Shown piece by piece: positions 21,611 through 32,981 of a stretch of DNA of 64,000 nucleotides. The notes beneath the pieces were generated by a model that was not told where the DNA came from, ran no database searches, and saw only the letters and a program-made list of their open reading frames with translations. Every line of letters begins with the position of its first letter. Within the stretch, counting starts at the first letter, position 1. Source of the stretch: Miscanthus floridulus. Taxonomy: Eukaryota; Streptophyta; Magnoliopsida; Poales; Poaceae. Where the stretch lies: NCBI RefSeq assembly GCF_019320115.1, contig NC_089584.1, forward strand, positions 59,206,852 through 59,270,851, read 5' to 3'. The position numbers were made by a program, and so were the translations under genes.

Positions 21611-23970
21611 ATGGCTCATGTCAAGAATGTTGGAGGTGGTCCTGGTGATGAGGATCTAAGTCCCCTGCCTCGCCAGCCTATAGATACAAAAGGCAAGGCA
21701 ACGAAGAATCTTGCAACAAAGAAGCGGAAGTATCCAGATGCATATACAACTAGAGCAGCCGTAGTTGCAGCAGCAGCAGAGCGTGTAGAGGCAGGAGGTG
21801 CTAGGAGTGGAGTCTAGATCACAGATCAGCTCTCTCCATCTATGAGGGCTACACTAGAGCAGGTTGAGCGCCGTCATGGTGGTCTAGCTGGGACTGTCAT
21901 GGTTGCGGGATGGTGAGTTGTCTTGGATGAGAGTCAGCCTTAGGGGGAGTCACAGCAAGAGCCATAGCCAGCAGAGCAGACTCAAGAGGGAGAGTAGGCC
22001 GAGGAGACAGAGCAGGCACCTCAGCCACAGCTTCATCGCTCTAGTCATACCCGTGCTCCAGTCACTCTGAGGTCAGAGACACGGCGAAGGGGTTCACGTC
22101 CACCGCCTAGACCACAGGGTCCGCCTCCAGTGACCCACTTGGATGTGAGGGCCACCATGGCCAAGCAGGTTCAATAGCTCAGATTTGTGGACTTTGAGCA
22201 GTGGTTTCCACCGAGGCGGGATGAGCATGCTTCAGAGGGTTTCTACACACCTCTATAGGAAGATTTTTATAATGCATATCTTAATAGTGGGGCAGTATTC
22301 AGATCTCAGAGGGTGTGTAACATTGAGACCATTGTAGCAACAGCTAGAGAGCATATTTGCCCCTACCTATCATATCTACCAGAGCTGACAGATTTACTTG
22401 GACGGACAGGCTCATATGTTCTATGTTGGGTCCATCAGTTCTATGCTTCACTCTGGATTGACCCACAGCACATATTTATACACTTTGCATTCAAAGACAG
22501 AGATTACAGGCTGATGAGCACTAGGGTCAGAGAGATTCTCAGGCTTCAAGAGGAGCCCATCTGGCTACATGAGGTTTGCTATGGATAGACAATGCCTCCC
22601 AGACACCCTCACGGCAGTCTTGTGCCCCCTATAGATCTAGTCCACCAGTGCTTCACAGAGCCTTTCGGCGAGGGATCGAGCAGGACACCCAGTGATCTCA
22701 CTCCTACTGCTTGAGTACTTGATGCTATTATGAGGAGGACACTGCTTTCGAGGATAGGGTATCGTGAGGGCTTGACTCACATACAACTATGGCTTCTAAA
22801 CTCTCTAATGCAGCAGACTATGTTTGATATTTGGGATCTCCTTCTATCAGAGATAGAGGATACTATTGCTGAGGGGTTCAGAGGTCACCATTAGTTGCCC
22901 TATGTTCACTGGATCACATTTCTTATTCATAGGCAGTTATAGTGAGGCGGCCTAAGATGCTAGCTGAGTATAGTGGTGCTACTATAGAGTTCCCTACATA
23001 CAACCTAACTCAGATGATCCACCATAGTACACTGAGTGCACCTAGCTAGCCACGCTGTCGTCTAGAGGTGCCAGAGACTACAGCCTAGCAGGATGATATT
23101 ATTAGGGGCATAGCAGCTATAGAGGAGGAGCAACTTAATGCCTAGTAGGAGGGGATGGTTGAGAGCGACCCCAGCGACAGCTCAGATGAGGACTACCATG
23201 AGATCCCTCAGATGCCTCCTAGACGACATGACCATGAGGCCGGTAGCTCTAGTTTAGCTCCATCTGCGCCGCAGACAGACCCTGCTCTACTTGCAATACT
23301 TGAGTGGATGAGGCAGGATCAGGCTTGCCAGGCTCAGGAGACCGCCGCTACTTTTGCATAGTTTCAGACTCGGCAGGATGAGTTTTAGCGGCAGCAGCAG
23401 GCCATGCGTCAGTAGCAGCTTCTCATGCAGCAACAGCTACTTGGGTTTATGCAGCATGTTGTGACAGCTATTAGGGTTCCACCGCCACAGCCTTCACCCT
23501 AGCTTGGTCAGACTACCACCACTTCTATGACTCCAGCTTTACAGCCTAGTGGCCTTTGGAGTTAGGGACAACCTCCATCATAGTTTGCTTCACCTATAGA
23601 GCAGGTGTCCCAATGGTTTGCCTCGCCGGTGTTAGCCCTGTAGTTCACACCTCTTCAGACGGGCTTCACACCGACTCAAACTTCCTCGCTGATAGTGCTA
23701 GATACCTCAGTCTCCAGGAGTCTTGGAGCGACTTTTAGTGAGTTGACAGGACAGCCTACTCTACCATATTTGCATGTCCCAGGTCCTTCTATAGTTGCAC
23801 CTATTACCAGGACTACAGAGATGCTCCCTTCTTCTGTTGCATCATCAGAGCCGCCTGCTTCAGTGATACCTACACAGTCTATGATCGCTCCAGTCCCTGA
23901 TTCGACCTAGACCGCTTCAGCATCGCTTCTAGCTCCAAAGGGTTAGACAACTCAGAGCTCAAGGTCAGAT
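21611..23970 (+). pseudogene. Extra 3' ORF of copia A (env position), decayed
   Basis: The frame starts MAHVKNVGGGPGDEDL and can be followed for about 2.3 kb. It has a Lys/Ala-rich start, a conserved-looking central domain (FVDFEQWFPPRRDEHASEGF; SYVLCWVHQFYASLWIDP; YRLMSTRVREILRLQE), an acidic Ser/Asp part and a Gln-rich coiled tail (RQQQAMRQ, LLMQQQLL) followed by a Pro/Thr-rich end. One frame change lies near 22930-23040. I count about 22 in-frame TAG, about 3 TGA and no TAA. It occupies the place of the envelope-like ORF of SIRE elements, but I see no signal peptide or clear membrane segment. The function is unknown. Confidence 0.65.
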
Positions 23971-24462
23971 GATGATGGCACACAACTTGAGTTTTGGTGT
24001 TTGACGTTAAAGGGGGAGATGGATTGAGTATGCCAGTCTTAGGGGGAGCTTAGTTTATCTATTAGATTATCTATTACATTTGGAGTTTTATGTGTGATAC
24101 ACTATTATACATCCGTACACTATTATGCATTCGTGTGTTTACTTTTATGCATCAAACTATATTTATGTGATAGTGATATCTACGTGATCATGATATATGA
24201 CATGTGTGCTCTCTACTTTGAATTATTTATATGTCATATCACTTGTGCTATGCTCATTTGCTTTGCTTCCGCATTTTACTCTAATGCAAATGAGCTTTAT
24301 TACTTGTACTCATGCTTATTTCATATCTTTTGAGTACATTATGTTGGCTTGGGTCATATAAGCTTGCCTAACTCTTTTGTTCTTATTGTCTAAAGCTTAT
24401 ATGAACCAAGCATGTTAAAAATCTAAACTCTTTCACATACTCGAGGTGGTATTGTCATCAAT
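23971..24462 (+). other. 3' untranslated region of copia A
   Basis: This is AT-rich sequence without a gene, ending at the purine tract. The short open frame near 24094-24333 is AT-rich chance. Confidence 0.5.
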
Positions 24463-24480
24463 CACCAAAAAGGGGGAGAT
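24463..24480 (+). other. Polypurine tract of copia A
   Basis: CACCAAAAAGGGGGAGAT lies immediately before the 3' LTR and would prime plus-strand DNA synthesis. Confidence 0.85.
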
Positions 24481-25932
24481 TGAAAGAATCTAGGCCCCTA
24501 GTTGGGTTTCGGTGATTAATGACAATATATGATTACTGTGACTGACGTGTGTTTTGCAAAGGCAATTAAGTTAGGTCACAGTAATGGAGATTGATTGGGC
24601 AATCATGGTGGTCATGCCCCTACGATGGAAATCGTTTTGGTTTTCAAAGGATGGATGACAAGGTTAATGATGGACTAGTTCTAAGTGTCGTTTGGTGTTG
24701 AAGAGACACTTAGAGTAGTTTAGGACTTTGTTTTTCCTTTGGCTATACTATTAAGGGGGGTATGGATGGGTAGCTTGACCTAGGTAAGTCTAGTGAGTCA
24801 GGTGTGATGCACACTTGCTAAATCTAGCACTAGGTAGCTCTAAAATAGCCCTTAGATCCATTGGAGCAAACTTCATTCATGTATGATCGAAAGTTGGAAG
24901 TGAATGGAGGGTCAAATGCTGACTAGATGCTGGCTTCGGTGTGACTGGACGCTGGCGTAGAGTCCGGTCAGTTCATTTGATCAAGGTGAAATCATCTGGT
25001 AGTGACCGGATGCTGAGAGGTGAAGTGATCGAACGCTGAGTCCTAGCGTCCGGTCGACTCCAGTAAGGTTCTAGAGAGGGAAATTCATTGTCCAGCGTCC
25101 GATCACCATTTGATCACTGGAATTCAGGGTGAACTGGCTGGAGCGTCTGGTCAACGTGACCGGAGCGTTCGGTCACCCCGTAGAGGCATATAACGGTTTG
25201 TTTTTTAGCCATGCTTATAAATACTTCCTCCATTCATGTGTGGGGATACTTTTGCTCATTTCAACAGATGAGAAACACCTTTATGAGTGCCAAGAAGAGC
25301 AAGGTCCTAGTGAGGTGATTGAGATTTGAGAATCCCAAAGAGAGCCCTCATTAGTGAGATCAAGAGTAGCAAAGTGTGCATCCACCCTTCTCATTAGGCT
25401 TGTCGTGGTCAAGTGAGAGTTCGTGCTTGTTACTCTTGGTGATCGGCATCACCTAGATGGCTTGGTGGTGATTGGGAGCTTGGTGATCATCCGACAGTGC
25501 TTGTGGATGACCCAACTCAAGTTGTGAGCGGTTGTGGGTGATTCACCGTGATGGAGTTTCAAAGAATCAACCCGTAGAGAGCACTTGATCCTTGCGCGGA
25601 TCAAGGGGAGCTACACCCTTGCGCAGGTGCTCTATCGAGGACTAGTGGGGAGTGGCGACTCTCTGATACCTCGGCAAAACATCACCGCGTTCCTCCTTCT
25701 CTCTCTTTACTTTGAGCATTTACTTTGAGCAATTCAATACTTGTCATTACATTCATAGATTGCCATGCTAGAGTAGGATTGGAACTTAGGTTGCAATACT
25801 TTTTGTGTGGTAGAACATTAGAAACACTTTCTAGGTACAAGGGGTTAATTGGGCTAACCGCAGGACTTAATTATTGCAAAGAATTTAGAATGAGCCCAAT
25901 TCACCTCCCTCTTGGGCATCTTGATCCTTTCA
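24481..25932 (+). repeat. 3' LTR of copia A
   Basis: This 1452 bp LTR begins TGAAAGAATC, ends CCTTTCA, and is followed by the TSD ATCCC at 25933-25937. It contains TATAAATA at 25216-25223. It is shorter than the 5' LTR through several small indels but keeps a 25 bp segment that the 5' LTR lacks. Confidence 0.94.
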
Positions 25933-25937
25933 ATCCC

Positions 25938-26837
25938 TATGCTTTTTAAATGTAGAATGAACTATGGTTATTTATTGCATCGCTATGTTACTAAATGACT
26001 AGTGAATAGGAAGGGATTCACCTATGCCAAGCCATAACCACATAATGCCACACCAAGCATCCCTTATGTACCAACCGGTCTTATGGTGATATCCCTTGTT
26101 TCAAGTGGGGTTAATTTGTACCCCTTTGCAGAGTTTACTTTTGAAAGCAATAAGTTCTAACTTCTAGATACGGACTAGAGTTGGGTTCAGAAATCTGGAC
26201 TCGTGGAAGATCGAGTTCCAATTGGCTAAAAGTTTACACCGATCACCTAAGCTACGCTCTGCTATTGCTACGTCATATATCATCTTTACTTTTGGTATAA
26301 ATGCTTTTATGCAAATGATACGCATTCCTTGCTACTACCCAAATTGAATAATCCTTGTTTATTAGATTGGGTAAGACCCGCAGAGTACATTTGAGTACTC
26401 ACCCTGTTGGATCTTAAGTTTTGTAGGTACCATAGCTCCCGTCCATGGATTCTTCTATGCTCCAGACCCTTCATCGGATCAGGAGTGGTGAATGATTCCG
26501 TGTTCCACTGATACATGGATGTGGCACACCCGTGTATCAGTTATCATGAAACTATGTTGTTTTGAAAGACTTCCGCTAGACTTTGATGTAGTTGATGTGA
26601 TCAGGTTATGAACTAAGTGTGTGAACCAAAGCTTGTAAACCTTAATGCTTTGAACTATGATGTAACTTAAGCATGGTTGTGATGTATTCTTTCTCTTGAA
26701 CTGGTCCTAGATGAGGCTGGCCCGAGTACATCTAATGGGGGTGTACTAGGGTGACCTGTTAAGGGATGTGTCCAACTTAATAATCTCTGGTGGATTATCA
26801 TCTTGGGTACTCACTTTAGAGGGCGTAGATCCTGACA
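25938..26837 (+). repeat. 5' LTR of gypsy A, right part
   Basis: It resumes at TATGCTTTTTAAATG, matching 34608 onward in the 3' LTR, and ends ATCCTGACA. A 457 bp segment present in the 3' LTR (34728-35184) is missing at 26061. A 172 bp segment near 26462-26633 is kept here but lost from the 3' LTR. Confidence 0.92.
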
Positions 26838-26856
26838 GTAGGGGGCATGCCGATCG

Positions 26857-26870
26857 GGGTATCGGAGCAC
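26857..26870 (+). other. Probable primer-binding site of gypsy A
   Basis: GGGTATCGGAGCAC resembles the initiator Met tRNA complement, but it lies about 20 bases inside the LTR edge rather than directly next to it. This spacing is unusual for the family. Confidence 0.4.
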
Positions 26871-27106
26871 AGTTCGAGATGATCAAGAATCATTATAACT
26901 TTGTCTTGGGTTGGGGATCATAGACAACAAAAATTTGCCTCATTAACCAAGAAATTTTTGGAACAAAACCCAAACTTGAGTGCTAAGGTTGTCACTTATT
27001 ATAGTTATATAATCCTTGTCTATCTTAGAGCTAAACCTATTCCTTTCTACACTGAGTTGAGTTTTACAATCAAAATGTTCTAACTTGCCTTATCATACAT
27101 CGCTAG

Positions 27107-27993
27107 ATGGAGTTGGGATGTTTGGTGATGGCTACCTATGGGGAGAACACTGAAGGTTTTCTAGCCTTGCTCAATGAAGCGATGTGGAGGGCCAACTACT
27201 CGTATCGCCTGGAGTATGCTGTATACGCCCTAGGAGTTGGCCATGGAGTGATTGTCTACAGCTACAAGGTCCACATACCAAGTCACCTTGTGACCCAGGA
27301 GAAGAGATTGATCGCATTGCTTGGGGAAAGGGTACTTCGATCGATATGGCAATTCAAGTTGCGACTTATCATGCCATTGCGATGTTGAGAGAGGCACTCG
27401 TTACCCTAAGTGAACCACCGTTTTAGCATTTCCCAAAAAAGACAGAGATGAATGGAGTTTTCAAGTTCTCTATGTAGTATGCACCCAACACTCTATATGA
27501 GAAGAGGATGACAGAGTTGGTGATGTGCTAGGCACACATGATCCATTGTATGGAAGCTGAGCTATGGACTACTCAGTCAAGGTTTACCAATTTGCAGTAT
27601 CGAGTGGAACCATATGTGAGGATGACTACAATGCCCTACACCATTCTCTATTATCCTCAAGGGGACGATACTACGGTACATGAAGTGATGGAATATCCTT
27701 ACCGCTACCCGGAGGCTCAAGGAGTTAGAGTCCCTCAAAGTGTGGTACATCCCCAAAGGATGTCAGCGGGACTGCTGGTTAGGCACATGGCCTGTACCAC
27801 CTGCACACCAATAGATTTGCTTGGAGATACAACAGTGCATCTTCTTCACCCCAAAGCCCCTGGATGTGATGGTGACCTATCATTGTACCTACTAGCGAAC
27901 AACCATTTCCTAGTGGACTTCAGGAGGCCACCGTATGACTCGCCTACTCCAACACTGAACTTGTCTCCTTCTGAGGACATGAGCGGAGTGTAA
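27107..27993 (+). pseudogene. Additional ORF between 5' LTR and gag of gypsy A
   Basis: A sense-strand frame runs from MELGCLVMATYGENTEGFLAL, through YAVYALGVGHGVIVYSY, a frame change near 27300, AIQVATYHAIAMLREAL, VEPYVRMTTMPYTILYYPQ, and YRYPEAQGVRVPQ, to LSPSEDMSGV and TAA. Internal stops after the frame change are all TAG (near 27423, 27475 and 27527). An upstream frame at 26901-27083 may belong to it. It is not Gag or Pol and I do not recognise the family. Its position parallels the ORF0/ORF1 reported before gag in some plant gypsy lineages. Confidence 0.55.
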
Positions 27994-28393
27994 TCACTAT
28001 GATGTTATGTAATTGCAAGATCCGCTTGCCCTACTTTTAAAAACTCTTTTGAAGTGTTAGCTTGTTATATCGTTGTGAGACTTGAGAGTGTGCTTTTGTA
28101 AGAACTTAAAACATGTGCTTTGATTGCTTGCCTAATGTACGCGTAGAAGCATATGCAACTGCACTCTTAACATGTATCCTTGTAGTATTGTTGTAAGTCG
28201 AGACCTGGATGGTGATCTTAAGTTGGTGTTTATATATGGCCTATGTCACTCCTTGTCATGATGCATTATGTGTGGAATACGATGATCCATTTTAAGAATG
28301 TTGATATTTCGACCTTCTATGAATGCATTATCCTGATCCCTTTTGTCTCATTTTGTCTAAAACATATCTAATGGGAGATGTATCTTGGATAGG
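27994..28393 (+). other. Spacer between additional ORF and gag of gypsy A
   Basis: AT-rich, non-coding stretch without a recognised feature. Confidence 0.45.
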
Positions 28394-29500
28394 ATGGTTG
28401 ACACCTGAGGTTCGTCTTCTCGGGGAGGCATAGGGGGAAATCATAACCCACCACCACCACCGCCACCACCTCCGCATGGTGTTGTACCAACATTGGCCAA
28501 GATTCTTTAGAGGGATGAAGCTCATTGCAAGGCTTAGAATGACATGATGGGTCACATGGTGCAAGTGATGGAGACCATGCAAGCTAACCCACATGGAGCA
28601 CAACTGCCTCAGCCCCGAGGATACCCTAGTTTTGTGAGAACCAATCTACCTATCTTCGCCGGAGGAAAGGATCTGATGGCAGCTGATCATTGGCTGAGGA
28701 CCATGGAGCAGAAGTTCACCCTACTACAATGCACGGAGTAGGAGAAGGTGAATTATGCAGCACATCAACTGCAAGAGGCAACTAGTCATTAGTGGCATGA
28801 CTATCATGCCTACTTGCAGCCCAATGCGCAACTCACTTGGCAGTAGTTTAGAGAGGCCTTTTGCGGATTCTTTATACCCATAGGGTCTATGCTCATTAAG
28901 GCTATTGAGTTTCGCAACTTGGTCCAAGGAAAGATGTCGATGGTTGAGTACACCCACAAGTTCAATGAGCTTGCCCAATATGCTCCAAATGAAGTTGCTA
29001 CTGATGAGGGTAAGAAAGTGAGGTATGAGCACGGCCTCACTCCTATCATGCAAGAGAAATTATGCAACATGCCAACCCCCACTTTCAATGAGATGGTGAG
29101 CGCTGCTATCAAGGCTAAGACCAAGAAGAATGCAGTAGACAATGATAGCCGCAAGAGGGAACCTTACAACCCAGGCTATGGATAGGGTTTGTCCTCTAGG
29201 TAGAGAATTGCACGAACTCCGCCAAGGATTCTATGCTACGCCGCACTGCTTCCAATGTGGATCCAGCCACATGCACCTCCATAGCATCAGCAGATGTAGA
29301 AGGAGAAAGACCATCAGGCAGTAGTAGCTACCGGGCGTGTTTTGAGTGTGGTGGTTTTGGCCACTTATCTCATGAATGCCCAGCTAGACTACAGAAGCAG
29401 CAAGCCACCGCACCAAGGACAATAGCTCCCAAACGCACCAGCAATGTGCCCAAGAAGAACACGCAACTGCACTTTGTGACCGCTAAAGAAGCTCAAGTGG
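28394..29500 (+). pseudogene. Gag of gypsy A
   Basis: It begins MVDT at 28394, where the next codon is TGA in a position where related Gags carry Arg (CGA). It continues with a Pro-rich run, RTNLPIFAGGKDLMAADHWL and the capsid block AIEFRNLVQGKMSMVEYTHKFN, then QEKLCNMPTPTFNEMV. After a frame change near 29180 comes a CCHC zinc knuckle at 29338-29379 (CFECGGFGHLSHEC). Several TAG codons (near 28505, 28538, 28740, 28792 and 28845) sit where Gln or a similar residue is expected. It is non-functional as it stands. Confidence 0.85.
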
Positions 29501-29990
29501 ATGATGGAGTGATAATTGGTAAGTTATCCATCAACTCCATTTTAGCAAGAATGTTGTTTGATTCTAGAGCATCTCATTCATTTATTCATGAGGGTTATGT
29601 CCAGGACAATAAGTTTCCAACTATGGAGTTTGGGAGGGGATTTTAGATTATTGCCCCTGGAGTTACACACGAGTCTAACCACATAGTTAGCCAAGCTCGG
29701 ATTGAGATAGCGGGTTTGGAATTTTTAGCCAACCTGATCATTCTCCAGTTGGGGAATGATGTGGATGTTATTTTGGGGATGAAGTGGATGGTTAAGCATC
29801 AATATGTCATTAGGTGTGTACCTAGATCTATAGAAATTCAGCACCCCTCAGGGAAGTTGGTTACTCTTTATGCTTCCCAAAGTCAGCAAATTGCCTTGAA
29901 TAGTTTGAGAACCAAGTCCAATGTATTGACGGGTGTTGAACTAGTCCCAGTTGTGTATGAATTTCCCAATGTTTTCCTAGAAGAGTTAAC
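29501..29990 (+). pseudogene. Aspartic protease of gypsy A
   Basis: The motif ARMLFDSRASHSFI at about 29545-29590 corresponds to the retropepsin active site, but the Gly of D-S-G is Arg (AGA at 29566-29568). The second block VDVILGMKWMVKHQ has Lys where Asp is usual. A TAG follows FGRGF at 29644-29646. It should be catalytically dead. Confidence 0.82.
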
Positions 29991-30900
29991 TGGAATGCCC
30001 CCAAAGAGAGACGTAGAGTTCCTAATCTAATTAGAACCTAGAACTGCGCCTGTGTCAAAACCTCCATATAAGATGGCACCACCTGAGTTGGAAGAGATGA
30101 AGAAACAACTAACAAGTTTGTTGGAGAAGGGTTACATTAGACCTAGTTGGGATGTCCAGCTTTGTTCGTGACTAAGAAGGATCACAACCTAAGGATGGTA
30201 GTAGATTATCGGCCACTCAATGCAAGGACCATCAAAAACAAGTATCTGCTCCCAAGGATTGATATTTTATTTGATCAACTCAATGGGGCCAAATTCTTCT
30301 CTAATATCAATTTGAGATTGGGGTATCATCAAATTCAAATCCGAGAAGGGGATATACCAAAGACTGCATTTTCTACGCGATATGGTTCTTATGAGTACAC
30401 AATTATGTCCTTTGGATTGACTAACGCTCTAGCTTACTTCATGTATCTCATGAATTCAATCTTCTTTGAAGAGTTGGATGTGTTTGTGATTATCTTCATC
30501 GATGATATCTTAATATATTCAAAGACCGAAGAAGATCACATGAAACACTTGAGAATTGTGTTATAGAAGCTAAGGGACCATAAACTATATGCTAAGTTTA
30601 GCAAGTGTGAGTTTTGGCTCACCGAGGTTTCCTTTTTGGGACATATCTTATCTCATAATGGAATCTCCATGGACCCAAGCAAGATTAAGGATGTAGTGGA
30701 ATGGGTTACTCCCACTATGATGAAGGAAGTTCAAGGCTTTCTCGGATTGGCGGGTTATTACCGTCGATTTGTGCCCGACTTCTCCAAGATTGCCAAGCCA
30801 TTGACTAAGCTCACTAAGAAGCATGAAGCTTATGTTTGGACTGAGGCAAGGGAAGAAGCCTTTCAAATCTTAAAGCAAAGGCTAGTTACTGCTCCTATGC
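29991..30900 (+). pseudogene. Reverse transcriptase of gypsy A
   Basis: Motifs in order: [25 protein letters not shown], a frame change near 30150, [66 protein letters not shown], and SFLGHILS. The first catalytic Asp (normally DLRSGYHQ) is Asn at about 30309-30311; the FIDD box is intact. A TAG interrupts near 30564. Typical Tekay RT, inactivated. Confidence 0.9.
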
Positions 30901-31350
30901 TAGTCCAACCTGATATCACTAGACCCTTCGAAGTTTATTATGATGCATCCAATGTTGGATTGGGTTGTGTACTTATGCAAGACGGACATGTCATAACTTA
31001 TGCCTCTAGACAGTTGAAGAATTCTAAGGTGAACTATCCTACTCATGATCTTGAGTTGGCAGCGGTAGTTCATGCCTTGAAATTTGGAGGCACTGTTTGT
31101 TCTATCAGCCGTGCACAATTTTCACTAACCATAAGAGCTTGAGGTATTTCTTCACCCAATCAGAGCTCAATATGAGGCAACGAAGGTGGTTGGAATTAAT
31201 TAAGGATTATGATTTGAACATCCAATACCACTCGAGAAAGGCAAATGTGGTAGCTGATGCCTTGAGTAGGAAGGCCAGTTGTAGTTGCACCAAGGTAAAG
31301 AGAAATGTTGATTTGTTATGTCAAGATATGCAAAAATTGAGTGTATCCTA
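30901..31350 (+). pseudogene. RNase H of gypsy A
   Basis: [39 protein letters not shown] and, after a frame change near 31090, [13 protein letters not shown] and [12 protein letters not shown] through ADALSRKAS. These are the RNase H blocks that follow gypsy RT. Confidence 0.88.
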
Positions 31351-32837
31351 GGTAACAAAAAGTTCCTTGTCTATGTTGCAAGTGACTTCTCACTTATTAC
31401 GAGACATTAAGGCAGGACAACACTTGGACGAAGATCTTGTTACCATTAAAGAGAGGATAAAAGATCCAAAGTATAAGAGTTTCCATTTGGATCACTTGAA
31501 TACCTTGTGGTTTGGGAAAGGCTTGTAGTACCTAACCAAGTGGATCTGAAGAAGCAAATCCTAAATGAGGCCCATGAATCACTTTTTTTCTATCCACCCT
31601 AGAAGCAACAAGATGTTTAGGGATGTGAGGAAAAGGTTTTGGTGGAAAGGCCTAAAATAGGATATTGCAAGGTTTGTAGCAGAATGCGATGTTTGTTGTA
31701 GAGTAAATGCCAAACATCTTAAACCGGTCTGGACTCTCCAACCATTACCTATACCAGCATGGAAATGGGAAGATACACTATGGATTTCATAATCGGTTTG
31801 CCAAAGACATCTAGTGGATATGATTCCATTTGGGTCATTGTTGACTGACTCACAAAGTCTGCACACTTTTTACCAGTCAAGGTCACTTATCCTATTTCCA
31901 AATATGTAGAGATATATCTTACTCAGATTGTTTGTTTGCATGGGATTCCCAAGACAATAGTTTTGGATAGAGGTCCGCAATTCATGTCTGATTTTTGGAA
32001 TGAGCTACACATGGCAATGGGAACAACATTGTTGTTTAGCACCGCTTATCACCCACAGACTGGAGGTCAAACTGAGAGAGTTAGTAAGATTTTGGAAGAT
32101 ATGTTGAGAGCTTGTGCTCTAATATATAGTTCTAGTTGGGACACTTGTTTGCCATTTGCTCAATTTGCCTACAACAATAGTTATCAAGCTTGTATCAACA
32201 TGAGTCCTTATGAGGCCTTGTATGGCAAAGATTGTAGGACTCCACTCAACTGGTTGGAAGTTGGAGAAAGAAGGCTATATGGCAATAAGAAAGTCAATGA
32301 AGCCAAAGAAAAAGTTAAGTAGATAAAGATTGCTTTAGAAGCCACACAAGATAGGTATAAGGCTTATGCCAATGAACATAGAAGGAATGTGGAGTATAAG
32401 GTTGGAGAATATGTGTATTTGAAGGTCACACCATTCAAAGGCACCTAGAGGTTCCAAGAGAAAGGAAAACTTGCTCCAAGATACATTGGTCCATTTTGGA
32501 TATATGATAAAAGGGGAAAGGTTGCTTATGCACTAGCCTTGCCCAACTCACATTTAGGAGTACACAATGTCTTCCATGTATCTCAACTAAAGAGATGTTT
32601 GAGAACCCCCGAAGAAGAGGTCAATCTACAAGATATTGAGGTCGACAGAAATTTGAGTTACAAAGGGCATCCAATTGCTATCCTTGACTTTTTGGAAAGG
32701 AAAACTAGAACAAAGACCATCAAGATGGTGAGGGTGTAATGGAGCCGCCATTCGACTGAAGAAACAACTTGGGAGGTTGAGGATAAGATGAGAATGGAAT
32801 ACCCTCACCTTTTCAAACAAAGGTATCAGTCTTAGGA
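31351..32837 (+). pseudogene. Integrase with chromodomain-like end, gypsy A
   Basis: The zinc-binding region (about 31510-31710) is broken over several frames. The core reads DSIWVIVD, then TGA at 31846-31848 where Arg is expected, LTKSAHFLPVK, VLDRGPQFMSDFWNEL, FSTAYHPQTGGQTERV and LPFAQFAYNNSYQA. Downstream GKLAPRYIGPFWI and NVFHVSQLKRCL lead to a chromodomain-like tail (WSRHSTEETTWEVEDKM) near 32742-32800. Further TAG stops lie near 32320 and 32446. The tail is what targets chromovirus integrases to heterochromatin. Confidence 0.88.
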
Positions 32838-32963
32838 GGATTTTCAGTTTGGGCTGAGTTTCAATGTTCTTAGTGTTGGTCGAAGGGATTTAAAATGTAT
32901 TTTCCTTGAATTTTCTCCCTTGATTGCATAAAACCTACTTTTGAGGAATCTTGGGACATGATT

Positions 32964-32981
32964 CTTCTAAGGGGGGAGAGT
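32964..32981 (+). other. Polypurine tract of gypsy A
   Basis: The sequence TTCTAAGGGGGGAGAGTT directly precedes the 3' LTR start TGTCATGACC. Confidence 0.85.

Larger units (their letters stand above)
9233..25932 (+). mobile_element. SIRE-type Ty1/copia retrotransposon (copia A)
   Basis: Complete copia element with 1.5 kb LTRs (TGAAAG...CTTTCA), a primer-binding site, gag with two zinc knuckles, protease-integrase-RT-RNase H in copia order, an extra ORF after RNase H and a purine tract. The TSD ATCCC lies at 9228-9232 and 25933-25937. It has the same orientation as its host gypsy A. A solo LTR interrupts gag. Net length without that insert is about 13.1 kb. The long 3' region between RNase H and the 3' LTR with an ORF is typical of the SIRE/Maximus lineage. 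Stops and frameshifts make it non-autonomous. Confidence 0.94.

Noticed and set aside
21611..23970. Amber (TAG) recoded as glutamine or read through as a programmed stop
   Set aside because: Plants have no known TAG reassignment, the same bias occurs in unrelated gag and pol frames here, a frame change also breaks this ORF, and methylation-linked CAG decay explains the pattern more simply.
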